The notes under the pieces were generated by a model. The model worked only from the letters and a program-made list of their open reading frames with translations. It made no database searches and was not told the origin of the DNA. 64,000 bases of DNA from Schistosoma mansoni (lineage: Eukaryota; Platyhelminthes; Trematoda; Strigeidida; Schistosomatidae): assembly GCF_000237925.1 (NCBI RefSeq), contig NC_031496.1, forward strand, positions 2,147,396 to 2,211,395. Direction: 5' to 3'. Below, in pieces: positions 45,988-57,417 of the stretch; within the stretch, counting starts at the first letter, position 1; each line of letters starts with the position of its first letter. The position numbers and the translations under genes are program-made.

Positions 45988-46421
45988 TTATGACTGACCA
46001 AAACGTGACACAAATCCATGAAGTCACTGACAAGTGGACTAAGCCATGTTGGTAGGTGTAGACTACCTGGTTGGGATTCGCGAGATGATAACAACCGATG
46101 TTTAGAGACCTTCAATAACATGGCTCAAAATCGTTTGCAATGGCGAAAGTGCATTCACTCTTTGTGTTCTATCGAATTCTAGTCTTCTGAATGCCTCATG
46201 TCTCTATCTTTTTTCTCTTTCCAAATTTATTTCACCGGATTATACTCCTTGAATAACATCTTCAAACCCTGATCTTTTCGACTACTGCTTATACTCTTAC
46301 TAATTCTACCATTATGGGATTTGGATGGACAACTTCATCTCTGTGTTAATGTGGTATGGCAACTCGAACTGATGTACGTACGTAGGAAGTTCTACGTTGC
46401 GACTGACTGACAGATACACTT
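45988..46421 (+). mobile_element. LINE-X 3' end, diverged subfamily
   Basis: Plus strand; GGTGTAGACTACCTGGTTGG, then the TTTGCAATGGCGAAAGTGC region, (CTGA)n-type tail at 46410-46421. Reverse complement matches 26742-27180. Confidence 0.86.
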
Positions 46422-46852
46422 TGTTTGAGGTTTACTCATCACTAAATAAAACAAAGTGAAACCACAAACCAGACTCCGACACAATCTTCCTCAGAAGTAG
46501 CTTTATTCATATTATTCAAGTTTGATTCATATCACTCATACGTGCATGTAAAATTGATCATATCAACTATCTCATATTAGTTAAATAGATCAGGCTTATC
46601 AATGTTTACTTCACCGCCAACTCGATTATCGCTTGTTGTCATAACAGTGGATTAGATTTCTCAATTCATGATGCTTTACTGAAACCCTCAACTAACTTAA
46701 TATACATGTATTTTGTACATCGAAACATTCTACATACTGCAATAGATTGCAACATTGATGATGGTGTTGTCGTTGCTGTTGATCACTGGAAATTCCATCT
46801 TAAAATTACGTCAACTATCTTCATACAGTTTGATGTAATCACTCTCTAGTCA
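46422..46852. other. Intronic DNA, nothing recognised
   Basis: No open frame or repeat identified. Confidence 0.5.
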
Positions 46853-47362
46853 GTCAGTCAGTCAGTTACAACATAGGACCAGGCACATTTATGCATCGGT
46901 CCAAGTTGCCATACCTCGTTAGCACAACAAGATGAACACCGGATTCATAGAAATAGTTAATTTAGTGGTGGTAGTATATAAAAGATAGGTTGTATATAAA
47001 GATATAGTACAGGAAAGAAGAAAGTTATGAAGCAATTTTAATCTGAAGGTTTAAGGGAAGATAAAGGGTGTATACACCTACACCATTGTGATCGATTCTG
47101 AGCCATGTCACCTAGAGTCTCCAACTATTGGTTACGATAGTCACTCGGACCCCAACCAAGTAGTCCTCACCTACCAACATGGCTCAGACTTGAAGTTAGT
47201 GACTTCAAGTACTGATGCCACATTTTGGTTTGGCCACCCCTAACTTTCTTCCAACCATCCCAATACTAGTCAGCATTGCGCGCGTCATGGTAATCGGTGT
47301 TCAGGCATACGTAACACGTGGCGCAACCATCTCAGTCGATGAAGATTCACAACCTCAGCAAA
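46853..47362 (-). mobile_element. LINE-X 3' end
   Basis: Tail (CTGA)n at 46853-46866; nearly the same length and sequence as 17003-17523. Confidence 0.88.
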
Positions 47363-48078
47363 TCACTCTCTAACATTCAATGAGATTTCATTCGGTTTCT
47401 TCTAATCGAAACTGTCTTCGTTGTCTTGACGTATGTAGAAACAATGTATTTTTAATGAATATGATAACATGTGTATCTTTGTACTCTTGATTTGCTGATA
47501 TAATGAGTATTCTTTTAAAGGAAGTGGATGATGATGTTTGTTTGTTTATGTTACTATGGTGATAAAGTGTCAGCTGATGTTTACACACATCTACACTCTG
47601 ACTCAATATACACAACTTAGTCAACTGATCTTTTCACTCAATTGTGATTGGTAACAAAATCGTCTAATCACTATAGTCCACTCTTATTCGTTATATTTTC
47701 ATTGGTTATGTTTGTTGATGATGTTGTATATTTTTGTGCATTCGATATGCCCCAATTTCGTTTAACTCATTCATCCACACTTATTTGTAAATGGTTCATT
47801 AATGTAGAAGACAGATGAATGGATGGTTGGATATTGAGATAAGATGGTAGTTGGAGGTACTTAAGCTATTCTGTGGTGTATGCTACTTATATCGACAAGC
47901 ATAAGTAGTGCGTAAACACTAATCGGAAGTGGAAACACTGGCAGCAGAAGGCCAAGAAGATCAAGTTGAAAAGAAAACATAAATTGTGAACTGGAAGAAT
48001 CATACTGAATTGGATGTACAAATGATGGAATTTTGCAAATGAAATATTCAATGTATGGTCATGTATTGCATATATACG
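47363..48078. other. Intronic DNA, nothing recognised
   Basis: Searched for the expected Atos linker exon; a stretch reading FDMPQFR near 47735-47760 is too weak to call. Confidence 0.45.
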
Positions 48079-48892
48079 GGCTCTAATTTATTTAGACTTC
48101 GCAGATGATCTGGATCTTCTATCACACACGCAACAACAAATGCAGGAGAAGACGACGAATGTAGCAGTAGCCTCAGCAGCAGTAGGTCTCAACTCACACA
48201 AAGGGAAAAGCAAGGCTCTCCGATACAATACAACATGCACCAATCGAATTATACTTAACGGCGAAGCTTTGGAGGATGTGGAAACTTTTACATATATGGG
48301 CAGAATCATTGATGAACACGATGGATCTGATGCAAATGTGAGGACGAGGATCGGCAAAGCAAGAGCAGCATATTTACAACTGAAGAACATCTGGAACTCA
48401 AAACAATTGCCAACCAACACCAAGATCAGATTTTTCAATACAAATGTCAAGACAGTTCTTCTGTATGGGGCGGAGACGTGGAGAACTACGAAAGTCATCA
48501 TCCAGAAGATACAAGTGTTTATTAACAGTTGTCTACGCAAAGTACATCGGATCTGTTGGCCAGACACTATCAGCAACAAGTTACTGTGGGAGACAACAAA
48601 CCAGATTCCAGTGGAGGAAGAAATCAGGAAGAATCGCTGGAAGTGGATAGGGCACACCTTGAGGAAATCATCTAATTGCGTCACAAGACAAGCCCTCACA
48701 TGGAATCTTCAAGGTCAAAGGAGAAGAGGAAGACCAAAGAACACATTACACCGAGAAATGGCGACAGACATGAGAAGAATGAACAAAAATTGGATAGAAC
48801 TAGAAAGGAAGGTCCAGGAGAGTGTGTGGGTTGGAGAATGCTATTTGGCAGCTTATGCTCCATTGGGAGTAACAGGCGTAAGCAAGCTCCAA
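48079..48892 (+). mobile_element. SR2 3' end, well preserved
   Basis: Plus strand from the catalytic box (FADDLDLL near 48098) to GTAACAGGCGTAAG. The frame 48140-48901 is open for 253 codons. No (TAAG)n array remains, only GTAAGCAAGC. Confidence 0.9.
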
Positions 48893-49254
48893 TTTAAATA
48901 ACTGCGATAAAATAAGTCAATGATGTTGGATTCATTTCTTCAATGTATTTATGTTTGTTCGTTTATCCGAATCCTTTATTCCTCAAAATCTCAAATCTTG
49001 ATTATCATATTAAGTGCACTTTTAGCTTGATCCATGTGTTTCTTTTTATTGCACGCTCATATACATATATATATATACACACACACTTTCACTCTAAGTA
49101 TCATAACATATAATCGGATTATGATATTCATTCGTTCTGAGCCTTATACCAGAATCGTTATGCATGTGTGTGTGTGTGTATCCACTTCATTGTAATTGAT
49201 TTACTCTTATCAATTCATGATGAAACTCATAGTTATAAACAATATGATAAGTTT

Positions 49255-49558
49255 AAATTCAACTTTGTATTGTTTGTTTGAATCTTCTCATTGATGTGTT
49301 AGGACTGCAACTGGTCAGTCTCTAATTGGCATATATGCATACTGTGCGTATTACCTCGATATAGCAAGTGGCTATCAGGACTCAGTAGCTGAGTGGATAA
49401 TGGGATGACGTTTGAAGCTAAAGTTATTGTGTTCGAGTTCCAGAGTGAACATCAACAAATCTGAGATGCAGGTACATCCAGCTAGTGACGAGTCTCAAAT
49501 AGGACGAAACGCGTGTCCAACTGGATTCCACCGCTACCCACTATCCATCTTTGCTTAA
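49255..49558. repeat. SINE-A head-to-head copy
   Basis: 49255-49367 minus-strand 3' region; 49368-49558 plus-strand head, B box (TGTTCGAGTTCC) and hammerhead, whose core carries the insertion before TGACGA. Cleavage region GTGTC then CAA. Confidence 0.83.
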
Positions 49559-49884
49559 TATGATAAGTTATTCACTTAGTTATTCTATTCCCTTGATTCT
49601 CAAGTAAATGCACTCGAGAGTAAGAAAGTTTTTCTAAAAAAAGGAAACTGACTATCAACTCTTATGTTTACACTTCTTAGTGGTAAATCACGAGAATTCG
49701 TTCATTGTGTATTCATGGAATCCTTATTTTGTGAGTTAAATTCAGCTCACTATATGTACCTACAACGTTAGGATTCAATCTACACTATTGAATTTATGTA
49801 TTCACTTTGTATGGATCTATTTGTGCCTATAAATATCATTTAATTATCTATCGTTATATTACTGCTTCTCTCTTGGCATATTGA

Positions 49885-50100
49885 ACTTAGACATTAACAC
49901 CGTTGGATACCGGCTCGTTAGTCTAGAGGTTAATCGTTCGCGCGCGAAACCAATAGGTCCTGGGTTTGAATCCCATGGTGGCGAGATCATGGATTCGCAC
50001 CGCTGAGGAGTCCTATTCTAGAAGGAAACGGCCATCCAGTGCTTCCAAACTTTCCATGGTGATCTAGCATTCATTAACTTATTAATTCTACTATATAAAA
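49885..50100 (+). repeat. SINE-B copy, diverged
   Basis: tRNA-like head TCGTTAGTCTAGAGGTTAAT, B box GGGTTTGAATCCC, hammerhead with CTGAGGA but GAAGGAAAC in place of GGACGAAAC. Confidence 0.8.
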
Positions 50101-51568
50101 GGGCTTTACTACATTGACATATTTGTAGGAATACTACACTCCAATATGCAATACTCGCTCACTAAACAAATAGTAAAAATCCCTGATAATGTTTAATAAA
50201 ACACTAATTGGACATAAAAAAAATTTCACCGGTTACCTCTGTCTTCACTTATAAAGAGATTGAAATCTTCGTTGATTTTAATCAAAAAAAGACAGACTTA
50301 CATTGATGTCAAAATGGAATCAGAGTAATGAGAAGGAGATTGGTTATGAATACAGTGGTCTTGAGTGCTGTTAGAGGTATGAGGGCAGTTATTACTTCCC
50401 AGTTGCCCACACCGTGGAAGGGTTTTTCTAGAGGTACTTGAGAAGGAAATTGGATTAGAAGTGGTCTTAATGACCTGAGAGCGTGACCGCAGTGCCCAAG
50501 GGACAACTGCTTGAGGTCGATCACACACGACCTTTTTGTGGGTGATTTTTGTGTTAGTTCCCTTCTTCAAAGGACCTTACCGCCGGAGACGGATGTCCGT
50601 GGGATAAGGGAGGTGTGCATTTTTAGGGTCGACCTTTTCTAACCCCACCTCTTCTTGCGGCAAGGCATCATCGCTGTTATGCTGGCCGTCTGAAAGAAAC
50701 ACCTTACTGCTGTCATACCTCTGTACAGTCAGCAGTATGAATTCGCAAAATACGATTTAATGTCTGTTCAGTTAAAGCCATAACTAAATATACCTAAAAT
50801 GCTTATCAGACCTCATTTCTAAAAATTAGTCATTGTAGTAATATGGAAAGATGTAGAGTATTAAAATCTTATCATTATGCTTAAAGAAGACGGTTGTTCC
50901 AGAGAATATAAACTTTTTGTTTGAGTTGTACCGTTCATCAGTCAATCTCTGAATATTTATTTTGTTCAAAATAATCGATTTTCTTTGGAGAATCCCGGTA
51001 TTTTCAACCTTGAGGCACAATTCCTCTACTTTACATTTATGATCTTGCTTTAAATATTGTTATCCACCTATGAAGTACAGAGTTATGGGTATGTTACCGG
51101 ATAAATCCATGAATGTTATAAGTATAGTATAGGGATTAGTTTGACTTATTTGTTATATTCGCTACCTGAATAACACAGAATACTGTTTACAGCTATAGCA
51201 CTCGAACGTACAGAACGCACATAGTCGCAAATTAAAAGAAAGCCGAAGAAGTGTTTGTTGGGTTGAAATCGAAATGCACAGAAAATCATGGGTATTTATA
51301 AATATTAGCATTTGTTATTATCAACAATATAATTTAGCCAATCCACAAAGATACATTTTATGCTACTATCCAACAGTAACATGTCATGTTGATATTCTAC
51401 AAAGCTCCATCACCTTCTGACTGTATGGAAACTCTTGGGCTCCTTTAGGGCCTGTAGAGGCTCCGTCGTGGTTCTCGGAAGCCGTCCCAACACTATTCTT
51501 TTAAAAAAATCATCACGATTTTTCATTTGGTATCAGCTATTAAGTAAACAGTTATCATAAATCAACCT
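50101..51568. other. Unassigned block, partly GC-richer
   Basis: 50297-50700 and 51410-51505 are richer in G and C than the surrounding intron and look foreign (for example GGCTCCGTCGTGGTTCTCGG at about 51470). No second copy in the window, no terminal repeats seen and only short frames. It may be a piece of a transposon absent elsewhere here. Confidence 0.4.
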
Positions 51569-51777
51569 ACTTACTTACTTACGCCTGATACCCCTCGTGG
51601 AGGAGCATAGGCCGCTCACCAGCATTCTCCATCCAATTCTGTCCTGAGCCTTCCTTTCCGGTTTTTTCCAGTTGTTATTCATCCTTTTCATATCTGCTTC
51701 TATTTCCCGATGTAATGTGTTCTTTGGCCTTCCTCTTTTCCTCCTCCCTTCCGGATTCCAAGTTAGGGATTGCCTTG
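51569..51777 (-). mobile_element. SR2b 3' end
   Basis: (TAAG)n tail at 51569, then GGAGGAGCATAGGCCGCTCA; matches 59398-59590. Confidence 0.87.
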
Positions 51778-51892
51778 ATCATAAATCAACAGTATATGGG
51801 AAAAAATAAAACGCTTTCCATCACTAATCAATCTATTAAAGTTGGTTTTTACAAGTTTTTCTGTTTGAAAATCGAAAACATGGACTTATAAA

Positions 51893-52033
51893 TTCACTTA
51901 GTATTGTTTAATTCTTCCCATTGATGTTTTAGCACTGCAACTAATCAGTCTCTACATCCAGCTGACGAGTCCCAAATAGGACGAAACGCTCTTTGTCCTA
52001 AATTCCACTGCTAGCCACCATCTATCATTGACT
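51893..52033. repeat. SINE-A short head-to-head copy
   Basis: 51893-51953 minus 3' end joined directly to 51954-52033, a plus-strand hammerhead; the tRNA-like head is absent. Confidence 0.82.
51954..52008 (+). ncRNA. Hammerhead of SINE-A, core intact (TTT form)
   Basis: CATCCAG, CTGACGA, GTCC/GGAC, GAAA, ACGCTCTTTGTC. The stem I partner reads CTAAATTCC, so pairing is weakened. Confidence 0.68.
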
Positions 52034-52127
52034 TATAAGTTCATGTAAACGGGTTTTCGAATTTTCATATTCTCAAACACGCTGTAAAAACTTAAATAGT
52101 TCATGGGTACTCAGTACATTCATCCTT

Positions 52128-52650
52128 ATTTATTTATTCATTTAAACACATAAATATTGGTATAAGGAAGCACCAGATAAATATGCGCCTCACAAATCTC
52201 ATTCGATTTGTGTGAGGGCTGCGATACTACCCAGGTACCCAGATTGAAGCAGGTGGTTTTCTTAAGGGGCCACACGGAGCCTTCGACCTGAAGGTCTAGT
52301 CCACAAGGCAGTGGAGTATCATGAGGAGATGCAGTCGCATGGTAGCCGGTGATCAATGATTGATTCGTACGCAATTTGTTCCCTCAGGATACTGGAGCCC
52401 ATATGCACCATTGGTTTGGAATAAGGGTTTTCCAACTCCCCTAGGTGGACTTTCTGTGTCCACCAACCTGGTTAAAGCGCCAGACATTCGCTTTTCATCC
52501 TTTCAATTTCGTAAACAACAGTAATGCCACTGTAAGGCAGTGAGTAGGACTTGTGTGGCAGAGGCTATATATTCGCTGGCCATGTGAGAGCATTTCGAGA
52601 GGGAAAGCGGACTCTCTCCACTCTCGGCCGTACCAGGGCTTTTCGGGGCA
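52128..52650 (-). repeat. R560 retroposon, near full length
   Basis: Minus strand, tail at 52128, 5' end near 52650. Confidence 0.89.
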
Positions 52651-52939
52651 CATTTATTCTAGTTACCATTGTTGTTTTTACTCGATAATAACACCAAAAA
52701 AAAACGTTCTGACGACTACAAACATAACATGATTTCTGCTGCTTGCTTAACTTTACCCAAGATAAAAGTCCTTCATTTTTTGGATTTCGCTTAAAAAGCC
52801 AAAGTAGTTTTCTCGATTCTGATTGCATACTTGTCTACGATAGTTTTACCCCATAAATAACCAATAAGATTTAAGGTCATAGTGAACTTCATTCTGATTG
52901 GTTATTTCGGTATACTTGATAAGCATTTTGTTATATGTT

Positions 52940-53223
52940 CCTATCAGAGGGGGGTTTTGTGTACATTTTAGTAATTTAATATTTGAATTCATGAGTCAAT
53001 TCAAGCTAGATCACCATGGAAAACGTGGAAGTACTTAATAGCTGTTTCGTCTTGGCATGAGATTCCTCAGCAGTGTTTATCCACGATGCCGCCCTTGGAA
53101 TTCGAACCCAAAACCCTTCGGTCTCGTACGCGAACGCTTAACCTGCAGACCACTGAGCTGGCCAGTATCCAACGGTGTTCATGTCTAAATTCAATCAATC
53201 TACGATATTGCGCCACCATCCAC
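52940..53223 (-). repeat. SINE-B, left part, interrupted by R560
   Basis: 3' end (GGGGTTTTGTG) at 52940, hammerhead, tRNA-like head, then the 5' region up to CCACCATCCAC. Continues at 53708. Confidence 0.85.
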
Positions 53224-53707
53224 ATAAATTATTTTATTATTTATTTCAACACATAAATATTGGTACAAATGGGCACCGAATACATATGCACCACACAAAT
53301 CTCATTTGATTTGTGTGAGAGCTGTGATATTGCCCAGGTGCCCAAACTGAAACAGGTGGTTTTCTTAGGGGACTATACCCGAATCTTTTGTCCTAAAGAT
53401 CTCATCCACAAGACAGTGGAGCATCGTGAGGAGATGCAATCCCATGGTAGCCGGTGACCAACAATTAGTTCATACGCCATTTGTTCCTTCAGGATCCTTG
53501 AGCCCATGTGCACCATCGGTTTGGAGTGAGGGTTTTCCAAATCGCCTAGGTGGATTCGCCGTGTCCATCAACCCGGTTAAAGCGTAGGACATTCGCTTTT
53601 CGTCCTCTCAATTTTGTAAACAACAGTAATGCCACGAGAAGGCAGTGAGTAGGACTTGTGTGGCAAAGGTTATATACTCGTGGCCATGTGAGGGCATTTG
53701 GGGGCGA
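53224..53707 (-). repeat. R560 retroposon with target-site duplication
   Basis: Flanked by an 11-bp direct repeat CCACCATCCAC (53213-53223 and 53708-53718) inside a SINE-B. Fixes the ends of the family: 5' at CGCCCCCAAATGCCC, 3' at an A/T-rich tail. Confidence 0.92.
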
Positions 53708-53810
53708 CCACCATCCACCACAGTCTTCACTGAGTTATTTTCTCACAACAGACACGGTTGAACTCTACTGGTCACAGCTTCGAGGAATTTCAAGAAATTA
53801 GACCCTTTGT
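53708..53810 (-). repeat. SINE-B, right part after R560
   Basis: The element's 5' region (CAGTCTTCACTGAGTTATTT) resumes after the duplicated site. Confidence 0.83.
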
Positions 53811-53884
53811 TAGTCAGTTTTCGCTTCGTTATTTTTAAAACCACTCTAATATGTTTCCTTTTTTTATTTCTCAATTCTTTGTAG

Positions 53885-54113
53885 ATTTCATACGACACGT
53901 TCTGGTAAATTATATTTACATACTGATTTACGTTTAATATTTTCACGTGATAAATTTGAATTTGATCCACGCATAGCAACTTATGAATTACGTTCATTTA
54001 TTGATGCACCATCAAATCCACGTTATTCACCTAAAAAATGGTCAACACGTCAACAACAACATCATCATCATCATCAGTATACAACAAAATATCGAAAATC
54101 AATAAATCATTGA
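53885..54113 (+). CDS. atos: Atos homologue, last coding exon
   Basis: Acceptor TTCTTTGTAG; the exon begins with the last base of a split codon (A, making Arg) and runs 75 codons to TGA at 54111-54113. Reads FHTTRSGKLYLHTDLRLIFS then RDKFEFDP, YELRSF, and DAPSNPRYSPKKW, matching the ATOSA/B C-terminal domain (RFxxxKSGKIYLHxDxRLLFSR...YELK...PTNPxYSPR), the region Pfam calls the chromosome-segregation-during-meiosis domain. A His run encoded by (CAT)n and a basic tail YRKSINH end the protein. Relatives stop soon after SPR as well. Confidence 0.95.
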
Positions 54114-54165
54114 TCTATATCCCTTGATCAAAACAAAAAGAGTTACCGATTCCGATGGATGGATC

Positions 54166-54171
54166 AATAAA
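54166..54171 (+). terminator. Possible poly(A) signal of Atos
   Basis: AATAAA 53 bp after the stop codon. Other A/T-rich candidates follow, so the true 3' end is uncertain. Confidence 0.4.
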
Positions 54172-54481
54172 AAAGCACCCAAAGAAACTTTCATTGATTT
54201 GCTTATTTTCATAAACCATTCAAGTATCTATCTATCGATCTATATAGATACTACTTATTTCCATCTATGTTTGTTGTTCATAGGCATGGGCTCCAGTTCT
54301 CATTCTTTTTTTGTGTGTGTGTTTATTTTCTTACTGTGATATCTATATTTCCTTTGGCATATTTACAGTATACACCCATATACATATATCTTGCTTTTTA
54401 TTTCTCTTTATTCTTTAATATACTAATATACTATCACAGTTGTGCATTTTTGTGCCTAAGTATTCGGTGATTACTGTATAA

Positions 54482-54652
54482 TACTACTACTACTACTACC
54501 ACTACTGCTACTACCACTACTACTACAATACTACTACTAATACTACTACTAACACTACTACTACTGCCACTACTACCACTACTACTACTACTAACACTAC
54601 TACTACTACTACCAGTACTACTACTACTACTACTACTACTATTCTATCTGTT
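54482..54652. repeat. (ACT)n array, imperfect
   Basis: About 170 bp of ACT/ACC/AAT units shortly after the Atos stop codon. Confidence 0.93.
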
Positions 54653-54836
54653 TAATGTTAAGTTAAACCATTTAAAAATTGTATAATACATCATATCTTT
54701 CTGATTATTGTTTATCTACCGATTTATCATTTGTAGTTTGTTTGATAATATTCACTTTTACTGTTTTGTACGCCTTTGATGAATTCTACATAGATACATC
54801 CTCTGTTGGGGAAGAACTCAATAACATACCATTTTC

Positions 54837-54882
54837 ATGTATGTATGTATGTATGTATGTATGTATGTATGTATGTATGTGT
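54837..54882. repeat. (ATGT)n microsatellite
   Basis: About eleven tetranucleotide units. The open frames through here are repeat-driven, not genes. Confidence 0.95.
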
Positions 54883-55143
54883 ACTAATGGATGGTTATTT
54901 TCTTATAATGTTAAACAGAGCTTGATTTTGCAATGTTCTAATGTATATACTACTACTAATACTACTACTACTATCATTACTATTATAATTAATATTGTTA
55001 TGATCACTTATATCCACATTCAATTATCCTTTTACACTTTCTTCCGTTTGTTAATCATTTGTACACTTGAGCACACATACACATACATATACACACAGAC
55101 CATTTGATATACAGTTCGATCATATTGACCATTTCGTTAGAGA

Positions 55144-55208
55144 ATACTGGTCGGCGGCCTATGCTCCATTGGGAGTAACAGGTGTAAGTAAGTAAGTAAG
55201 TAAGTAAG
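55144..55208 (+). mobile_element. SR2 extreme 3' end (about 65 bp)
   Basis: Only the last 40 bp or so of SR2 (GGTCGGCGGCCTATGCTCC onward) plus a (TAAG)n tail; an extreme 5' truncation. Confidence 0.88.
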
Positions 55209-55665
55209 AATAGCATCTAATGTGAACTCATACACAGAAATGCTAGTCAGTGATGTTTACTTGATCTAATTATGATCATTATTACTTCTACTGTCATTGA
55301 TCCCTTAGTGATTAGTTCTTTTCTTTTACTTTTTTCACTTCTGAAATGATCTTTCTATGTCGTTGACTTGTTGTTGTTGTTGTCCCCCATTATGGAAAGT
55401 TGTCCATGTTTTGTACTGGGATGATCGGATGTTTATTTGTTTTTGTCTTTTAAACTGGATCAATCAATCAACCTAATAACTCTTTGTGTCTTTCATCATT
55501 GTAAACTGTTAAAAAAGAAACACCCAGATGAAGTTGGGGTGTTTTCTTTTTTTTTACCTTTTAGAAGACTTTCTATCTATCATTGTGCGTCTGGATGTTT
55601 GGATTTGGATGCGATTTATGTGGGTGTGTATTTCTCTTATTCATTCCCAAATCGAATCACTTACC

Positions 55666-55667
<2 letters not shown>

Positions 55668-55759
<92 letters not shown>
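55668..55759. repeat. (ACT)n perfect array
   Basis: About 30 uninterrupted trinucleotide units, so likely polymorphic. Confidence 0.97.
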
Positions 55760-55949
55760 ATGACGCACACAGATTAGATACTAAACTTAATCATTTGTAA
55801 TCTATATTACAATCTTATTCATATGAATGAATGTACTCACTCTTCTTTTTTCTTCTCCCAATCGTGTAACGTTTAGACGTTATGAGGGGTGTATTTTACA
55901 TATACAAACAAATGGTCCGATTTGTATAGTTATATTGATGGTGATGATG

Positions 55950-56045
55950 GGATAGGGTAGGTAACCTATTACCCAACCCCTTCTTCTTTACCACGGGGGG
56001 CTTGAGACACTGGCAGTAGCCTCCGGAGGAGCTACAGACGGAGTT
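55950..56045 (-). repeat. Isolated SR2 5' domain, minus strand
   Basis: Starts GGAGTT on the plus side (AACTCC on its own strand), then GTAGCTCCTCCGGAGGCTAC; loses similarity after the CCCTATCCC region. No SR2 reading frame follows. Confidence 0.78.
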
Positions 56046-56794
56046 ATCTTTATTTAGTAATTAGTAAATAATTATTAACTATATTGATCGATGAATGATT
56101 GAATTATGATGATCAATGAATGTATACTAGATAATGATATTGTAGAAAGAGATCAGTTTTACACTCACCAACATACATGGATTTGTTTACCAGAATTGAT
56201 TTTATGATCAATTACATTGGATCAAGTTCTTTTTACAGACTATTCATTGATTTGTCAGCATTGTTTAACATACCTCTTTCGGTGTGTGTGTGTGTTTGTA
56301 TGTGCTCAATGAGTTTATATTCTCATTGAATGATTGATTGTGTCAAGATCAATCATCATTCAATGTTAAGAAGAGAGATACTTGTTCTTGGTTCTTTGAT
56401 TCTTTATGTCCAATAATCGATTCATCCGCACACACACACACATCCACATGCACCCACACATGCATACTCATTCGCTCACTGACATACTGTGATGCAATTT
56501 GTTTGTCTTATTTGTATATCTAATCTATGCCTTTTTTAACTCAATATGAGAATGTATTGTTTAACTACCTTCATTTGTGTGCTTCATTTGATGGGTTATT
56601 TTGTTGTTATTGTTGTTGCTGTTTTTTTTGTTTTCCTTCAGTTTTTCTTCTTTTTTTTTCATTTTGTTTATCTATTGATATTTATTTTTCTTTACTTTTA
56701 TTTGTCGAGAAAAAAATTGATTGTCACAATGATTGTTGTTTGTTTGTTTCTGTGTGGTCAGAGTAATTGTGGAAGGTTCTTGGAGATACGACTG

Positions 56795-56980
56795 ACCATC
56801 CTGTAGGATTGAGATATGGTGGTATCCTCTCTGATTGTGTATCTGAGTGATATGAGATTGAATCCATCTGAAAGCATCAGTTCCTTTTAAGAATTCAGGT
56901 ATACCCTCCTGATGAATGTCAAATAGCAAGAAACCTAAGTCTATGGTTGATTGCCTCTATTGATTACCTCCAACTACCAT
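56795..56980 (+). repeat. SINE-C copy 4
   Basis: B-box-like AGATTGAATCC near 56850, then CCTGATGA and CAAATAGCAAGAAACC at about 56908-56935. Confidence 0.58.
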
Positions 56981-57038
56981 CTTATGTAAACTGATTATTT
57001 CATAGATTTTAAATCATTTACTGACTACTTACTGATTT

Positions 57039-57417
57039 AAATGCATTTAGTATTGTTTGTTTGAATCTTCCCATTGATGTTTCTAGGACTGTAACTGGTC
57101 AGTCTCTAATTGGCATATGTGCATACTGTGCGTATTGCATCGATATAGCCTAAATTCCCATCAATGGAAAGATTCAAACAAACAATACTAAATGGAATTT
57201 AAACTTCACCCCATTGCACAAGCAAGTGGCTATCAGGATTCAGTAGCTGAGTGGATAACGCGATAGCATTTGAAGCGAACGGTGCTGGGTTCGAGTCACG
57301 GAGTGAACATCAACTCTGAGATGTAGGTACATCCAGCTAATGACGAGTCCCAAATAGGACGAAACGCGCTTTGTCCTGGATTCCACTGCTATCCACTATC
57401 CATCTTTGTTTACCAGG
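57039..57417. repeat. SINE-A head-to-head copy with hairpin
   Basis: Arm 57039-57079 and its inverse 57159-57200, then a plus-strand tRNA-like head (AGCTGAGTGGATAACGCGAT), B box GGGTTCGAGTC and a hammerhead near 57328-57385. Core altered before TGACGA; cleavage region of the TTT form (GCGCTTTGTC). Confidence 0.86.

Larger units (their letters stand above)
39371..53884 (+). other. Atos interval between last two recognised exons, 14.5 kb
   Basis: Filled with R560, SINE-A, SINE-B and LINE copies. At least one coding exon (start phase 0, length 3n+2, encoding the TLFNP...YLIHLR-type linker of Atos proteins) is expected here but was not found by eye. No N gap lies in this interval. Confidence 0.7.

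Noticed and set aside
47720-47800. Possible Atos linker exon (FDMPQFRLTHSS)
   Set aside because: Weak likeness to the DMP...TF motif only; no TLFNP or TVVK before it and no matching splice phases.
54679-55107. 142-codon open frame after Atos
   Set aside because: Driven by (ATGT)n and (ACT)n arrays; no domain.
55437-55800. Three overlapping frames rich in Thr, Leu or Tyr
   Set aside because: Translations of the perfect (ACT)n tract.
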